From contig CAUJGJ010000029.1 of the NCBI GenBank assembly GCA_963170055.1, positions 1-64,000 of the forward strand: 64,000 nucleotides of DNA, written 5' to 3'. Each line of letters starts with the position of its first letter. The stretch's first letter is position 1. This stretch comes from Halisarca cf. caerulea (lineage: Eukaryota > Porifera > Demospongiae > Chondrillida > Halisarcidae). The notes beneath the pieces were generated by a model. The model worked only from the letters and a program-made list of their open reading frames with translations, was not told the origin of the DNA and ran no database searches. This document shows, piece after piece, positions 44,701 through 56,642 of this stretch. Both the position numbers and the translations under genes were made by a program.

Positions 44701-47700
44701 TTTAAACTTTGTAACGTTTTAAACTTAACTTTCTTAGTTAGTTAAAATTAGTATTTCATTTGTCATATCTTACGAACTTTGCCAATTTTGCACTTTGACT
44801 AATTTTAAAGTTATGTTTCTAACTTTATCTTTGCGATAAATATTATTTAAACTTTGTAACGTTTTAAACTTAACTTTCTTAGTTAGTTAAAATTAGTATT
44901 TCATTTGTCATATCTTACGAACTTTGCCAATTTTGCACTTTGCCTAATTTTAAAGTTATGTTTCTAACTTTATCTTTGCGATAAATATTATTTAAACTTT
45001 GTAATCTTTTAAACTTAACTTTTTTAGATAGTTAAAATTAGTATTTCATTTGTCATATCTTACGAACTTTGCCAATTTTGCACTTTGCCTAATTTTAAAG
45101 TTATGTTTCTAACTTTATCTTTGCGATAAATATTATTTAAACTTTGTAATCTTTTAAACTTAACTTTCTTAGATAGTTAAAATTAGTATTTCATTTGTCA
45201 TATCTTACGAACTTTGCCAATTTTGCACTTTGCCTAATTTTAAAGTTATGTTTCTAACTTTATCTTTGCGATAAATATTATTTAAACTTTGTAACGTTTT
45301 AAACTTAACTTTCTTAGTTAGTTAAAATTAGTATTTCATTTGTCATATCTTACGAACTTTGCCAATTTTGCACTTTGACTAATTTTAAAGTTATGTTTCT
45401 AACTTTATCTTTGCGATAAATATTATTTAAACTTTGTAATCTTTTAAACTTAACTTTTTTAGATAGTTAAAATTAGTATTTCATTTGTCATATCTTACGA
45501 ACTTTGCCAATTTTGCACTTTGCCTAATTTTAAAGTTATGTTTCTAACTTTATCTTTGCGATAAATATTATTTAAACTTTGTAATCTTTTAAACTTAACT
45601 TTCTTAGTTAGTTAAAATTAGTATTTCATTTATCATATCTTAGTTTATCTTAGTTAGTTAAAATTAGTATTTCATTTGTCATATCTTACGAACTTTGCCA
45701 ATTTTGCACTTTGCCTAATTTTAAAGTTATGTTTCTAACTTTATCTTTGCGATAAATATTATTTAAACTTTGTAACGTTTTAAACTTAACTTTCTTAGTT
45801 AGTTAAAATTAGTATTTCATTTGTCATATCTTACGAACTTTGCCAATTTTGCACTTTGCCTAATTTTAAAGTTATGTTTCTAACTTTATCTTTGCGATAA
45901 ATATTATTTAAACTTTGTAATCTTTTAAACTTAACTTTTTTAGATAGTTAAAATTAGTATTTCATTTGTCATATCTTACGAACTTTGCCAATTTTGCACT
46001 TTGCCTAATTTTAAAGTTATGTTTCTAACTTTATCTTTGCGATAAATATTATTTAAACTTTGTAACGTTTTAAACTTAACTTTCTTAGTTAGTTAAAATT
46101 AGTATTTCATTTGTCATATCTTACGAACTTTGCCAATTTTGCACTTTGCCTAATTTTAAAGTTATGTTTCTAACTTTATCTTTGCGATAAATATTATTTA
46201 AACTTTGTAACGTTTTAAACTTAACTTTCTTAGTTAGTTAAAATTAGTATTTCATTTATCATATCTTAGTTTATCTTAGTTAAAATTAGTATTTCATTTG
46301 TCATATCTTACGAACTTTGCCAATTTTGCACTTTGCCTAATTTTAAAGTTATGTTTCTAACTTTATCTTTGCGATAAATATTATTTAAACTTTGTAACGT
46401 TTTAAACTTAACTTTCTTAGTTAGTTAAAATTAGTATTTCATTTGTCATATCTTACGAACTTTGCCAATTTTGCACTTTGCCTAATTTTAAAGTTATGTT
46501 TCTAACTTTATCTTTGCGATAAATATTATTTAAACTTTGTAATCTTTTAAACTTAACTTTCTTAGTTAGTTAAAATTAGTATTTCATTTGTCATATCTTA
46601 CGAACTTTGCCAATTTTGCACTTTGCCTAATTTTAAAGTTATGTTTCTAACTTTATCTTTGCGATAAATATTATTTAAACTTTGTAACGTTTTAAACTTA
46701 ACTTTCTTAGTTAGTTAAAATTAGTATTTCATTTGTCATATCTTACGAACTTTGCCAATTTTGCACTTTGACTAATTTTAAAGTTATGTTTCTAACTTTA
46801 TCTTTGCGATAAATATTATTTAAACTTTGTAACGTTTTAAACTTAACTTTCTTAGTTAGTTAAAATTAGTATTTCATTTGTCATATCTTACGAACTTTGC
46901 CAATTTTGCACTTTGCCTAATTTTAAAGTTATGTTTCTAACTTTATCTTTGCGATAAATATTATTTAAACTTTGTAATCTTTTAAACTTAACTTTTTTAG
47001 ATAGTTAAAATTAGTATTTCATTTGTCATATCTTACGAACTTTGCCAATTTTGCACTTTGCCTAATTTTAAAGTTATGTTTCTAACTTTATCTTTGCGAT
47101 AAATATTATTTCAACTTTGTAATCTTTTAAACTTAACTTTTTTAGATAGTTAAAATTAGTATTTCATTTGTCATATCTTACGAACTTTGCCAATTTTGCA
47201 CTTTGCCTAATTTTAAAGTTATGTTTCTAACTTTATCTTTGCGATAAATATTATTTCAACTTTGTAACGTTTTAAACTTAACTTTCTTAGATAGTTAAAA
47301 TTAGTATTTCATTTGTCATATCTTACGAACTTTGCCAATTTTGCACTTTGCCTAATTTTAAAGTTATGTTTCTAACTTTATCTTTGCGATAAATATTATT
47401 TAAACTTTGTAACGTTTTAAACTTAACTTTCTTAGTTAGTTAAAATTAGTATTTCATTTGTCATATCTTACGAACTTTGCCAATTTTGCACTTTGCCTAA
47501 TTTTAAAGTTATGTTTCTAACTTTATCTTTGCGATAAATATTATTTAAACTTTGTAATCTTTTAAACTTAACTTTCTTAGTTAGTTAAAATTAGTATTTC
47601 ATTTGTCATATCTTACGAACTTTGCCAATTTTGCACTTTGCCTAATTTTAAAGTTATGTTTCTAACTTTATCTTTGCGATAAATATTATTTAAACTTTGT

Positions 47701-50700
47701 AATCTTTTAAACTTAACTTTCTTAGTTAGTTAAAATTAGTATTTCATTTGTCATATCTTACGAACTTTGCCAATTTTGCACTTTGCCTAATTTTAAAGTT
47801 ATGTTTCTAACTTTATCTTTGCGATAAATATTATTTAAACTTTGTAACGTTTTAAACTTAACTTTCTTAGTTAGTTAAAATTAGTATTTCATTTGTCATA
47901 TCTTACGAACTTTGCCAATTTTGCACTTTGCCTAATTTTAAAGTTATGTTTCTAACTTTATCTTTGCGATAAATATTATTTAAACTTTGTAATCTTTTAA
48001 ACTTAACTTTTTTAGATAGTTAAAATTAGTATTTCATTTGTCATATCTTACGAACTTTGCCAATTTTGCACTTTGCCTAATTTTAAAGTTATGTTTCTAA
48101 CTTTATCTTTGCGATAAATATTATTTCAACTTTGTAACGTTTTAAACTTAACTTTCTTAGATAGTTAAAATTAGTATTTCATTTGTCATATCTTACGAAC
48201 TTTGCCAATTTTGCACTTTGCCTAATTTTAAAGTTATGTTTCTAACTTTATCTTTGCGATAAATATTATTTAAACTTTCTAACGTTTTAAACTTAACTTT
48301 CTTAGATAGTTAAAATTAGTATTTCATTTGTCATATCTTACGAACTTTGCCAATTTTGCACTTTGACTAATTTTAAAGTTATGTTTCTAACTTTATCTTT
48401 GCGATAAATATTATTTAAACTTTGTAATCTTTTAAACTTAACTTTCTTAGATAGTTAAAATTAGTATTTCATTTGTCATATCTTACGAACTTTGCCAATT
48501 TTGCACTTTGCCTAATTTTAAAGTTATGTTTCTAACTTTATCTTTGCGATAAATATTATTTAAACTTTGTAACGTTTTAAACTTAACTTTCTTAGTTAGT
48601 TAAAATTAGTATTTCATTTGTCATATCTTACGAACTTTGCCAATTTTGCACTTTGCCTAATTTTAAAGTTATGTTTCTAACTTTATCTTTGCGATAAATA
48701 TTATTTAAACTTTGTAACGTTTTAAACTTAACTTTCTTAGTTAGTTAAAATTAGTATTTCATTTGTCATATCTTACGAACTTTGCCAATTTTGCACTTTG
48801 CCTAATTTTAAAGTTATGTTTCTAACTTTATCTTTGCGATAAATATTATTTAAACTTTGTAATCTTTTAAACTTAACTTTTTTAGATAGTTAAAATTAGT
48901 ATTTCATTTGTCATATCTTACGAACTTTGCCAATTTTGCACTTTGCCTAATTTTAAAGTTATGTTTCTAACTTTATCTTTGCGATAAATATTATTTAAAC
49001 TTTGTAATCTTTTAAACTTAACTTTCTTAGTTAGTTAAAATTAGTATTTCATTTGTCATATCTTACGAACTTTGCCAATTTTGCACTTTGCCTAATTTTA
49101 AAGTTATGTTTCTAACTTTATCTTTGCGATAAATATTATTTAAACTTTGTAACGTTTTAAACTTAACTTTCTTAGATAGTTAAAATTAGTATTTCATTTG
49201 TCATATCTTACGAACTTTGCCAATTTTTTGCACTTTGCCTAATTTTAAAGTTATGTTTCTAACTTTATCTTTGCGATAAATATTATTTAAACTTTGTAAC
49301 GTTTTAAACTTAACTTTCTTAGTTAGTTAAAATTAGTATTTCATTTGTCATATCTTACGAACTTTGCCAATTTTGCACTTTGACTAATTTTAAAGTTATG
49401 TTTCTAACTTTATCTTTGCGATAAATATTATTTAAACTTTGTAACGTTTTAAACTTAACTTTCTTAGTTAGTTAAAATTAGTATTTCATTTGTCATATCT
49501 TACGAATTTTGCCAATTTTGCACTTTGCCTAATTTTAAAGTTATGTTTCTAACTTTATCTTTGCGATAAATATTATTTAAACTTTGTAATCTTTTAAACT
49601 TAACTTTCTTAGATAGTTAAAATTAGTATTTCATTTGTCATATCTTACGAACTTTGCCAATTTTGCACTTTGCCTAATTTTAAAGTTATGTTTCTAACTT
49701 TATCTTTGCGATAAATATTATTTAAACTTTGTAACGTTTTAAACTTAACTTTCTTAGTTAGTTAAAATTAGTATTTCATTTGTCATATCTTACGAACTTT
49801 GCCAATTTTGCACTTTGACTAATTTTAAAGTTATGTTTCTAACTTTATCTTTGCGATAAATATTATTTAAACTTTGTAACGTTTTAAACTTAACTTTCTT
49901 AGTTAGTTAAAATTAGTATTTCATTTGTCATATCTTACGAACTTTGCCAATTTTGCACTTTGCCTAATTTTAAAGTTATGTTTCTAACTTTATCTTTGCG
50001 ATAAATATTATTTAAACTTTGTAATCTTTTAAACTTAACTTTTTTAGATAGTTAAAATTAGTATTTCATTTGTCATATCTTACGAACTTTGCCAATTTTG
50101 CACTTTGCCTAATTTTAAAGTTATGTTTCTAACTTTATCTTTGCGATAAATATTATTTCAACTTTGTAACGTTTTAAACTTAACTTTCTTAGATAGTTAA
50201 AATTAGTATTTCATTTGTCATATCTTACGAACTTTGCCAATTTTGCACTTTGCCTAATTTTAAAGTTATGTTTCTAACTTTATCTTTGCGATAAATATTA
50301 TTTAAACTTTCTAACGTTTTAAACTTAACTTTTTTAGATAGTTAAAATTAGTATTTCATTTGTCATATCTTACGAACTTTGCCAATTTTGCACTTTGACT
50401 AATTTTAAAGTTATGTTTCTAACTTTATCTTTGCGATAAATATTATTTAAACTTTGTAATCTTTTAAACTTAACTTTCTTAGATAGTTAAAATTAGTATT
50501 TCATTTGTCATATCTTACGAACTTTGCCAATTTTGCACTTTGCCTAATTTTAAAGTTATGTTTCTAACTTTATCTTTGCGATAAATATTATTTAAACTTT
50601 GTAACGTTTTAAACTTAACTTTCTTAGTTAGTTAAAATTAGTATTTCATTTGTCATATCTTACGAACTTTGCCAATTTTGCACTTTGCCTAATTTTAAAG

Positions 50701-51484
50701 TTATGTTTCTAACTTTATCTTTGCGATAAATATTATTTAAACTTTGTAATCTTTTAAACTTAACTTTCTTAGATAGTTAAAAGTAGTATTTCATTTGTCA
50801 TATCTTACGAACTTTGCCAATTTTGCACTTTGCCTAACTTTAAAGTTATGTTTCTAACTTTATCTTTGCGATAAATATTATTTAAACTTTGTAATCTTTT
50901 AAACTTAACTTTCTTAGTTAGTTAAAATTAGTATTTCATTTGTCATATCTTACGAACTTTGCCAATTTTGCACTTTGCCTAATTTTAAAGTTATGTTTCT
51001 AACTTTATCTTTGCGATAAATATTATTTAAACTTTGTAACGTTTTAAACTTAACTTTCTTAGATAGTTAAAATTAGTATTTCATTTGTCATATCTTACGA
51101 ACTTTGCCAATTTTTTGCACTTTGCCTAATTTTAAAGTTATGTTTCTAACTTTATCTTTGCGATAAATATTATTTAAACTTTGTAACGTTTTAAACTTAA
51201 CTTTCTTAGTTAGTTAAAATTAGTATTTCATTTGTCATATCTTACGAACTTTGCCAATTTTGCACTTTGACTAATTTTAAAGTTATGTTTCTAACTTTAT
51301 CTTTGCGATAAATATTATTTAAACTTTGTAACGTTTTAAACTTAACTTTCTTAGTTAGTTAAAATTAGTATTTCATTTGTCATATCTTACGAATTTTGCC
51401 AATTTTGCACTTTGCCTAATTTTAAAGTTATGTTTCTAACTTTATCTTTGCGATAAATATTATTTAAACTTTGTAATCTTTTAA
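41796..51484. repeat. Satellite C, 145-bp homogeneous array, left part
   Basis: About 67 tandem 145-base units (acgaactttgccaatttt, gcactttgcctaatttta, aagttatgtttctaactt, tatctttgcgataaatatta, acttaactttcttagttag). Most differ at only a handful of diagnostic sites: gtaatc/gtaacg/ctaacg, agttag/agatag/tttttagatag, gcctaat/gactaat. Three shortened insert units of about 40-55 bases occur near 44287, 45648 and 46267. A 2-base insertion variant at 49221 and 51108 shows a 13-unit (1887 bp) duplication. It is AT-rich and non-coding. Confidence 0.97.
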
Positions 51485-51826
51485 TGCCTACTATCCTCCA
51501 CCCTATATGACGTGCCTGCAAGATGGTATATATGGCCTTGTACGAGCCCGAGGTGAAACCTAGCCTATATACCTACATACATACCCATGCCTAACTAAAT
51601 ATTTGCCCATATGTCCTATAATTCTAATATACTCTAATGAGAAGGGTGATCGATGAGACGAACCCCTTCTTGGACATAAGGGGGGTGGGGCGCCACCCCC
51701 AGGTGCCACGTCATGCATTCAATGCTCTTACCCCCATCATGCAGGGGGTGTTGCACAACCCCATGTAAGCGTAAAAGGTAGTCTGGGCCCCTGGGAATTT
51801 GATAAAGCACCTGGGGATAACACCCA
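51485..51826 (-). repeat. Ngaro B2 direct repeat
   Basis: 342 bp, identical by eye to B1 at 52099-52440 (offset 614). Its outer edge meets satellite C at the TTTAA core. Confidence 0.93.
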
Positions 51827-51876
51827 CACCCACCCTTTCACGCCCCTAAGGGCGGAGAAAATGAAAAGAAAGAAAA

Positions 51877-52098
51877 AAAAAATGGACAGCAGAAGTCAGC
51901 AGCTACGCATGCACGAAGAAGGCCAGGACCGCGTGATACATGAGCACACTGCGCATGCGCATACCCACGTGTGTACTGCAATTATGCCAAGCGTAACGTC
52001 AGGCCTGGGTGTTCGAGCCGCCCCCCCGGGCCTGTAAGCATGCCAGGCGTTACGGATAGCGTCATTAACCCCATTCAACTACGTTAAATTCCATTTAA
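51877..52098 (-). repeat. Ngaro A2 direct repeat
   Basis: 222 bp, identical by eye to A1 at 57705-57926 (offset 5828). Its end joins B1 at ccatttaatgcc, the junction that a circular intermediate would use for recombination. A 60-codon frame inside (51896-52078) is duplicated with the repeat and is not believed to be a gene. Confidence 0.93.
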
Positions 52099-52440
52099 TG
52101 CCTACTATCCTCCACCCTATATGACGTGCCTGCAAGATGGTATATATGGCCTTGTACGAGCCCGAGGTGAAACCTAGCCTATATACCTACATACATACCC
52201 ATGCCTAACTAAATATTTGCCCATATGTCCTATAATTCTAATATACTCTAATGAGAAGGGTGATCGATGAGACGAACCCCTTCTTGGACATAAGGGGGGT
52301 GGGGCGCCACCCCCAGGTGCCACGTCATGCATTCAATGCTCTTACCCCCATCATGCAGGGGGTGTTGCACAACCCCATGTAAGCGTAAAAGGTAGTCTGG
52401 GCCCCTGGGAATTTGATAAAGCACCTGGGGATAACACCCA
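52099..52440 (-). repeat. Ngaro B1 direct repeat
   Basis: Copy of B2, directly between the recombinase gene region and A2. The match to B2 ends at ataacaccca (52440). Confidence 0.93.
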
Positions 52441-52670
52441 AGTATATTTTTCTATATTCCCCAGGTGAGAACTATATATTAAGTACATAGTATGACAGTT
52501 CGGTGTATAGACGTAATAATCCAACACACTACATATACGGTATGCAGTATAATAACGCCAAGACTGTGATGAAAAGAAAACAAACAAACAAACAAGCAAA
52601 AAATTACGATAATAAATAAGGAACAAGACTCTCTGAGCTTGTCGCTCTTGGGGTGATGACAATGCCCTAA

Positions 52671-53681
52671 TTACTGCACACGAGGGGGAGTCTGCACCAG
52701 TTGCCTAGACACCAGGGACAAATCGGAATTGGCAGGTCGGACATATCGCTGATATGCGAGACTTTTCCACCTTCCCAGGATCTTTATGGTGGATTCCGGG
52801 ACCCCTGCCACGCTTGCTGATGTGGCCGCCCCAATCCTGAAACTATGTCCATTAAAATTGGAACCCTGCAGACCCGAAGCCGCCAATGCACTCTGAATGT
52901 GATGGACAAAAGCACTTCTCCGCAATGGGGTCGAATCCTGCCATACAAAGAGGGGCCCTGGGTCGTTACCCCTCACTGCCAAGAAGTCCAAGAGTGCTGC
53001 CACAGGACACACAGGTGAGCCTGTAGCTCCTAGAATCACCTGTGCCCCCTGGCCAAACTGGTCGGTTTTGGAGTACTTGATGGTGAGCATGAAGTACCAG
53101 GGGGATGCAGACTGCCTAAGCTCAATATCTGTGATGGAAAGATGGCAGGCAGGGTTGAATAAGCCCTGATCAGGCAGGAGGAACTCTGAACACCTCAGAA
53201 AGCCGAAAAATCCTGTGCAACAGGCTGCCCACAGCATCCGGTTGGAGTGTGAGCTGGGGTCCTGGGCTAGGTGTAGCTTGATCCGGGTCATCAATGAAGC
53301 CGTGATAGGCAATCGATGGCGTGCCCCTGATGGTTGAGAATGCAGCCGTTGAATGCCCCGCAGCAAGATCTTCATATGTGGGGTATGAAAAGATGGTAAT
53401 GTGCATGAGGGGTCTGCCATAATCCGGAAGTAGCGCAGGGCAGCCAAGTAAGATTCGATGGTGGAAACTGAAAGGCCCTCTGCACCAAGATATGCCACGA
53501 ACAAAGTGACCGTTTCCTGTGTCACTGGTGTAGGTGGGAAACCGAATGCCCGAGAGAAGGCCATGTACCGGGACCAACCAGAGCGGTAGACCCGGCGGGT
53601 TGAGTCAGCCAGCCCTGCATCCAGAAATCTGAGAACTTGGTCCTCCAGGTGAGCGAGGTCCAGTCGGCTGGCTCCCGGCAC
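52671..53681 (-). CDS. Ngaro tyrosine recombinase
   Basis: 336 residues. An N-terminal SAM-like DNA-binding half (about 10-115: DSTRRVYRSGWSRYMAF, SVSTIESYLAALRYF) is followed by the catalytic half with all expected residues: Arg 163 in GFLRCSEFLL, a Lys at about 205 in IKYSKTDQ, His 279 and Arg 282 in GHSFRIGAATSAS, Trp 305 in ILGRWKS and the nucleophile Tyr 313 in YQRYVRP. It joins the circular cDNA to a target with matching core, so no duplication forms. The frame overlaps the 3' end of the RT gene by 160 bases, so it needs a spliced message, re-initiation or frameshift for expression. It is uninterrupted. Confidence 0.95.
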   Translation of the reverse strand: MPGASRLDLAHLEDQVLRFLDAGLADSTRRVYRSGWSRYMAFSRAFGFPPTPVTQETVTLFVAYLGAEGLSVSTIESYLAALRYFRIMADPSCTLPSFHTPHMKILLRGIQRLHSQPSGARHRLPITASLMTRIKLHLAQDPSSHSNRMLWAACCTGFFGFLRCSEFLLPDQGLFNPACHLSITDIELRQSASPWYFMLTIKYSKTDQFGQGAQVILGATGSPVCPVAALLDFLAVRGNDPGPLFVWQDSTPLRRSAFVHHIQSALAASGLQGSNFNGHSFRIGAATSASVAGVPESTIKILGRWKSLAYQRYVRPANSDLSLVSRQLVQTPPRVQ

Positions 53682-55474
53682 AGGAGGTTGATTAGGGTTT
53701 GTGGGACCTGAGTGGGAAAAGGTGAGAAAGATGGATACTGATCCATAAAAGCCTGCTGTCTCCCCCTAGAGAGGAGGTCAGCCGCCACATTAAGGGATCC
53801 GGGAATGTGGGCTGCCCGGAGGCGGAAATCAAAACGTGCCTGGAGCAGGGCAATGCAGCGTAGCATGTTGTTGGCCAACGGATCCTGAGCGTGCAGGGAG
53901 TTGAGCTGTCCCACCACGGCCATGTTGTCAGAATGGCATAGTACCAACTGTCCAGTCCAGCGGTGACCCCACACAGACAGGGCCAGGGTTACCGGTACTA
54001 ATTCCTTCAATGCGATCGATGAAAGGATGGAGCCCTCAGGCCAGGCAACCTGCAGCCACGACTGGGTAGTGAGTGCACCACATCCCCAAGATCCGGATGC
54101 ATCGGTGAAGAGATGCACCCCTGGGGTCCCAAGTACCAAGAATTGCTGAGAGGACACTCCAGACCAGGACTGAAGGAGTGTTTGCCACCAAGCTAGGTCA
54201 GCACGCACTGCTACGTTAAGACGCCAAAACGATCCATGTCGAGCTCTCCGTAGGGCTTGGAAGAGGCCGCTAAGGAAGGCCTTGCCCAGGGGGCAGACCT
54301 TGGTGGCATGAACAAGATGACCAACAAGAGATTCCAGCACAGAAACGTCCCTAATGCATCGAGCATCGACCAGGTTTCCCAGCATGCCTAGCAGGGCAGC
54401 CTGCTTATGTGCTGGAAGGGAGATTTGGAGGGGTAGGGAGTGGAGGGAAATGCCCAGGAATGTGATGGAGTACGCTGGACCCTCCACTTTATCAGGGGCC
54501 AATGGGACGCCCAGCTCTGCACAGATGGACAGTGTAGTGGCTAGGGCCTGGGAGCACTCTGGTGATCCGGGTGCCCCCAATATCAGGAAATCATCCAGGT
54601 AATGAATGACAGCCCGAATGCCCCGCTGGCGTAAAATCCACTCGAGTGCGTCAGCAAGAGCGTTGAAGATAGCTGGGGCAGATGCCAGTCCAAATGGAAG
54701 CTGGCAGTCTATGTACACGTGGCCCTGCCACTGAACCCCCAGGAAAACTCTTCCCTCTGGATGGATTGGCACGATCCGATAGGCGTCCCGGATGTCCAGC
54801 TTAGCCATCTGGGCCCCAGGGCCCAGGGCATGCAGTAGTAGTGCCGCATCATCGACAGAGGCATAAGCCACGTGGGACCACTCACGGTGCAGTTGGTCAT
54901 TGACTGCGTGGTTGGAAGGGCTTGACAGGTCCACAATAACACGAAATTTCCCAGGGGTGCTCTTGGGAACAACCCCCAGGCTACTAATAACAACGCCCTC
55001 ACAGAGGGCCGGGTCTATGGGGCCCAACATGTATCCGGAAGATACCTGCTGTGCAAGGTACTGCGACACTACCTGAGCATGAGAGGTCGCCGAGGGGTGG
55101 TTCGCCCGTGATGAGCGACATGTTGCGTCAGGCTGTAGCCCCAGCCTGAATCCCTGACGGATGCCCTGCAATAGGGCCTCAACCCACTTGCGGTCTGGGT
55201 GTGGGGCCAGGGCCTGTTGCCAAGCTACACTGTTGAGCGGTGATGAGACAGGCCCTGAGAGAATATGGCTCAGCCGAGGTGCTGACCTGGGGGGCTGTAA
55301 ACCTGTTGATTGTAAGTGGCAGAACTGTTTTGCCAGTAGACTAGAAACTGTGGCAGACGCACATGTCGGTAAAGGTGGACCTGGGATGGAGGGAGGGCAA
55401 TGGGAAAGCCAAAGTGAGCAGGCAGTTACCCCGTGCGACCTATAACCAACTAGCCTCGTGAGGACACCTGCCAT
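53522..55474 (-). CDS. Ngaro reverse transcriptase and RNase H
   Basis: 650 residues, uninterrupted. The RT palm motifs are AKLDIRDAYR (Asp 227), QLPFGLASAPAIF and HYLDDFLILG (Asp 294, 295), with LGISLHS next. RNase H has Asp 458 in LFTDASGSWGCG, Glu 491 in LKELVPV, Asp 516 in CHSDNMAVV and Asp 566 in NVAADLLSRG. No methyltransferase (as in DIRS) or SGNH hydrolase (as in some Ngaro) follows. The first ATG overlaps a good splice acceptor (tatatggcag at about 55470), so the protein may be joined to an upstream exon. It makes the cDNA from the transcript, which the recombinase then inserts. Confidence 0.95.
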   Translation of the reverse strand: MAGVLTRLVGYRSHGVTACSLWLSHCPPSIPGPPLPTCASATVSSLLAKQFCHLQSTGLQPPRSAPRLSHILSGPVSSPLNSVAWQQALAPHPDRKWVEALLQGIRQGFRLGLQPDATCRSSRANHPSATSHAQVVSQYLAQQVSSGYMLGPIDPALCEGVVISSLGVVPKSTPGKFRVIVDLSSPSNHAVNDQLHREWSHVAYASVDDAALLLHALGPGAQMAKLDIRDAYRIVPIHPEGRVFLGVQWQGHVYIDCQLPFGLASAPAIFNALADALEWILRQRGIRAVIHYLDDFLILGAPGSPECSQALATTLSICAELGVPLAPDKVEGPAYSITFLGISLHSLPLQISLPAHKQAALLGMLGNLVDARCIRDVSVLESLVGHLVHATKVCPLGKAFLSGLFQALRRARHGSFWRLNVAVRADLAWWQTLLQSWSGVSSQQFLVLGTPGVHLFTDASGSWGCGALTTQSWLQVAWPEGSILSSIALKELVPVTLALSVWGHRWTGQLVLCHSDNMAVVGQLNSLHAQDPLANNMLRCIALLQARFDFRLRAAHIPGSLNVAADLLSRGRQQAFMDQYPSFSPFPTQVPQTLINLLCREPADWTSLTWRTKFSDFWMQGWLTQPAGSTALVGPGTWPSLGHSVSHLHQ

Positions 55475-55842
55475 ATAGGGTCACATACAAATGACTTTAT
55501 CTATCTGCCTCATCAAGCTTGCTGCAGTTAAAACTTGACTATAACCTATGCTATGTGAGCGTTGTCGTGTACTGTGCATGGTACCCCCTATAAGGCAATA
55601 TACCTGCCGCAACCGGTAAACTATGACACAGGAAGTGACTACAGCAGCTCATCATGGATTAAAATCATGTCAATCGTACAACAAGTTTGCTAGGGCCACA
55701 GTATGTACGCCATGGCAATAATGGCTTATGTCGTGAATAAAACAACAATAAGAATCATGAGCCGGGTATATAATGGTCTGCTTTGTCAATCGGCTGCAGG
55801 TACACACAAAAGACAGCTGAGAGTGCCTCAGCTAAGGGGCCT

Positions 55843-56637
55843 TTAAGCTTGTCGACGGGGCTCCCGTGGTGGTGGACGCCGGGCTGGGACGCGCAGCATC
55901 GGGCACTCCCGTGCAGGATGGCCTTGCTGACACACGCTGCAGGCGTGCCAAAACTTGCAGGATGCCAGAAAGCAGTCCCCCCTATTGAACCTCCTGCAGA
56001 TTTCGGCTGGGGCCTGGGACTGCCACCTACTCGGAGTGGCTGACAGGAGTGGGACACGGGACTGTTCAGAGGTCGCAGCGAGCCAGATGTCTGGTTCCCT
56101 GTGATCCCATGCCAAGCTGGGGTTTGCTGCGGCTGCCTGCCGGAACAAGCGGTCGTAACGCAGCCATACCTGTCCCGGGACCTCACGTGCCAGTCGAGCC
56201 ACAATGGACTGGTATATGGCTAGGGGCTTGGCCTTAGACGGGTCGAAGTTGATGGACACTGCCATGTATATCGAGAAGGCCAGAAACCAATCGGTCACAG
56301 TGGAGATTGGGAACTTCTTAACACGGCCTTTGTCCTCCTTCCTGTCTTCTGTCGATCGCTCGAAGGCCCAGTCCAGTGCCTCCGGCAGGAGGTCACCCAG
56401 ATCTATAAATTTCCCCTCTGTGATCCTCTTCACTAGGGCTGGCGGAATACCCAACAGGCCTGTACAAGGAAGGATTAGTGGGGTCGTCGGCAACACGGCG
56501 GGGGTGGATGCACTGCTAACTGCTGAAGGTTGCGTGCAAGTGGCTGTTACAGGGATCGGGGGGACTGGATGAGGGGGGGAAGCCTGAGACTGCCCCACTG
56601 GGGGCCATGCTGTTAGTGGCGGTGGCTGACCTGACAA
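55843..56637 (-). CDS. Ngaro Gag-like protein
   Basis: 264 residues. The middle (about 75-190) has the pattern usual for Ngaro/DIRS Gag: GKFIDLGDLLPEAL, WFLAFSIYMAV, VWLRYDRLFRQAAA. The C-terminus has cysteine/histidine fingers in CRRFNRGDC, CKFWHACSVC and GHPARECP (about residues 215-250), then a basic tail. It should package the RNA. A strong acceptor (tatcattgcag) lies just upstream at about 56658 and the frame is open from there, so an upstream exon, perhaps from the proline-rich frame at 57094-57672, may be spliced on. Confidence 0.85.
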   Translation of the reverse strand: MSGQPPPLTAWPPVGQSQASPPHPVPPIPVTATCTQPSAVSSASTPAVLPTTPLILPCTGLLGIPPALVKRITEGKFIDLGDLLPEALDWAFERSTEDRKEDKGRVKKFPISTVTDWFLAFSIYMAVSINFDPSKAKPLAIYQSIVARLAREVPGQVWLRYDRLFRQAAAANPSLAWDHREPDIWLAATSEQSRVPLLSATPSRWQSQAPAEICRRFNRGDCFLASCKFWHACSVCQQGHPARECPMLRVPARRPPPREPRRQA

Positions 56638-56642
56638 GGTGC

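Noticed and set aside
51896..52078. 60-codon frame in A2 and its copy at 57724-57906
   Set aside because: Lies wholly in the terminal repeat and is duplicated with it; no family resemblance, probably chance.
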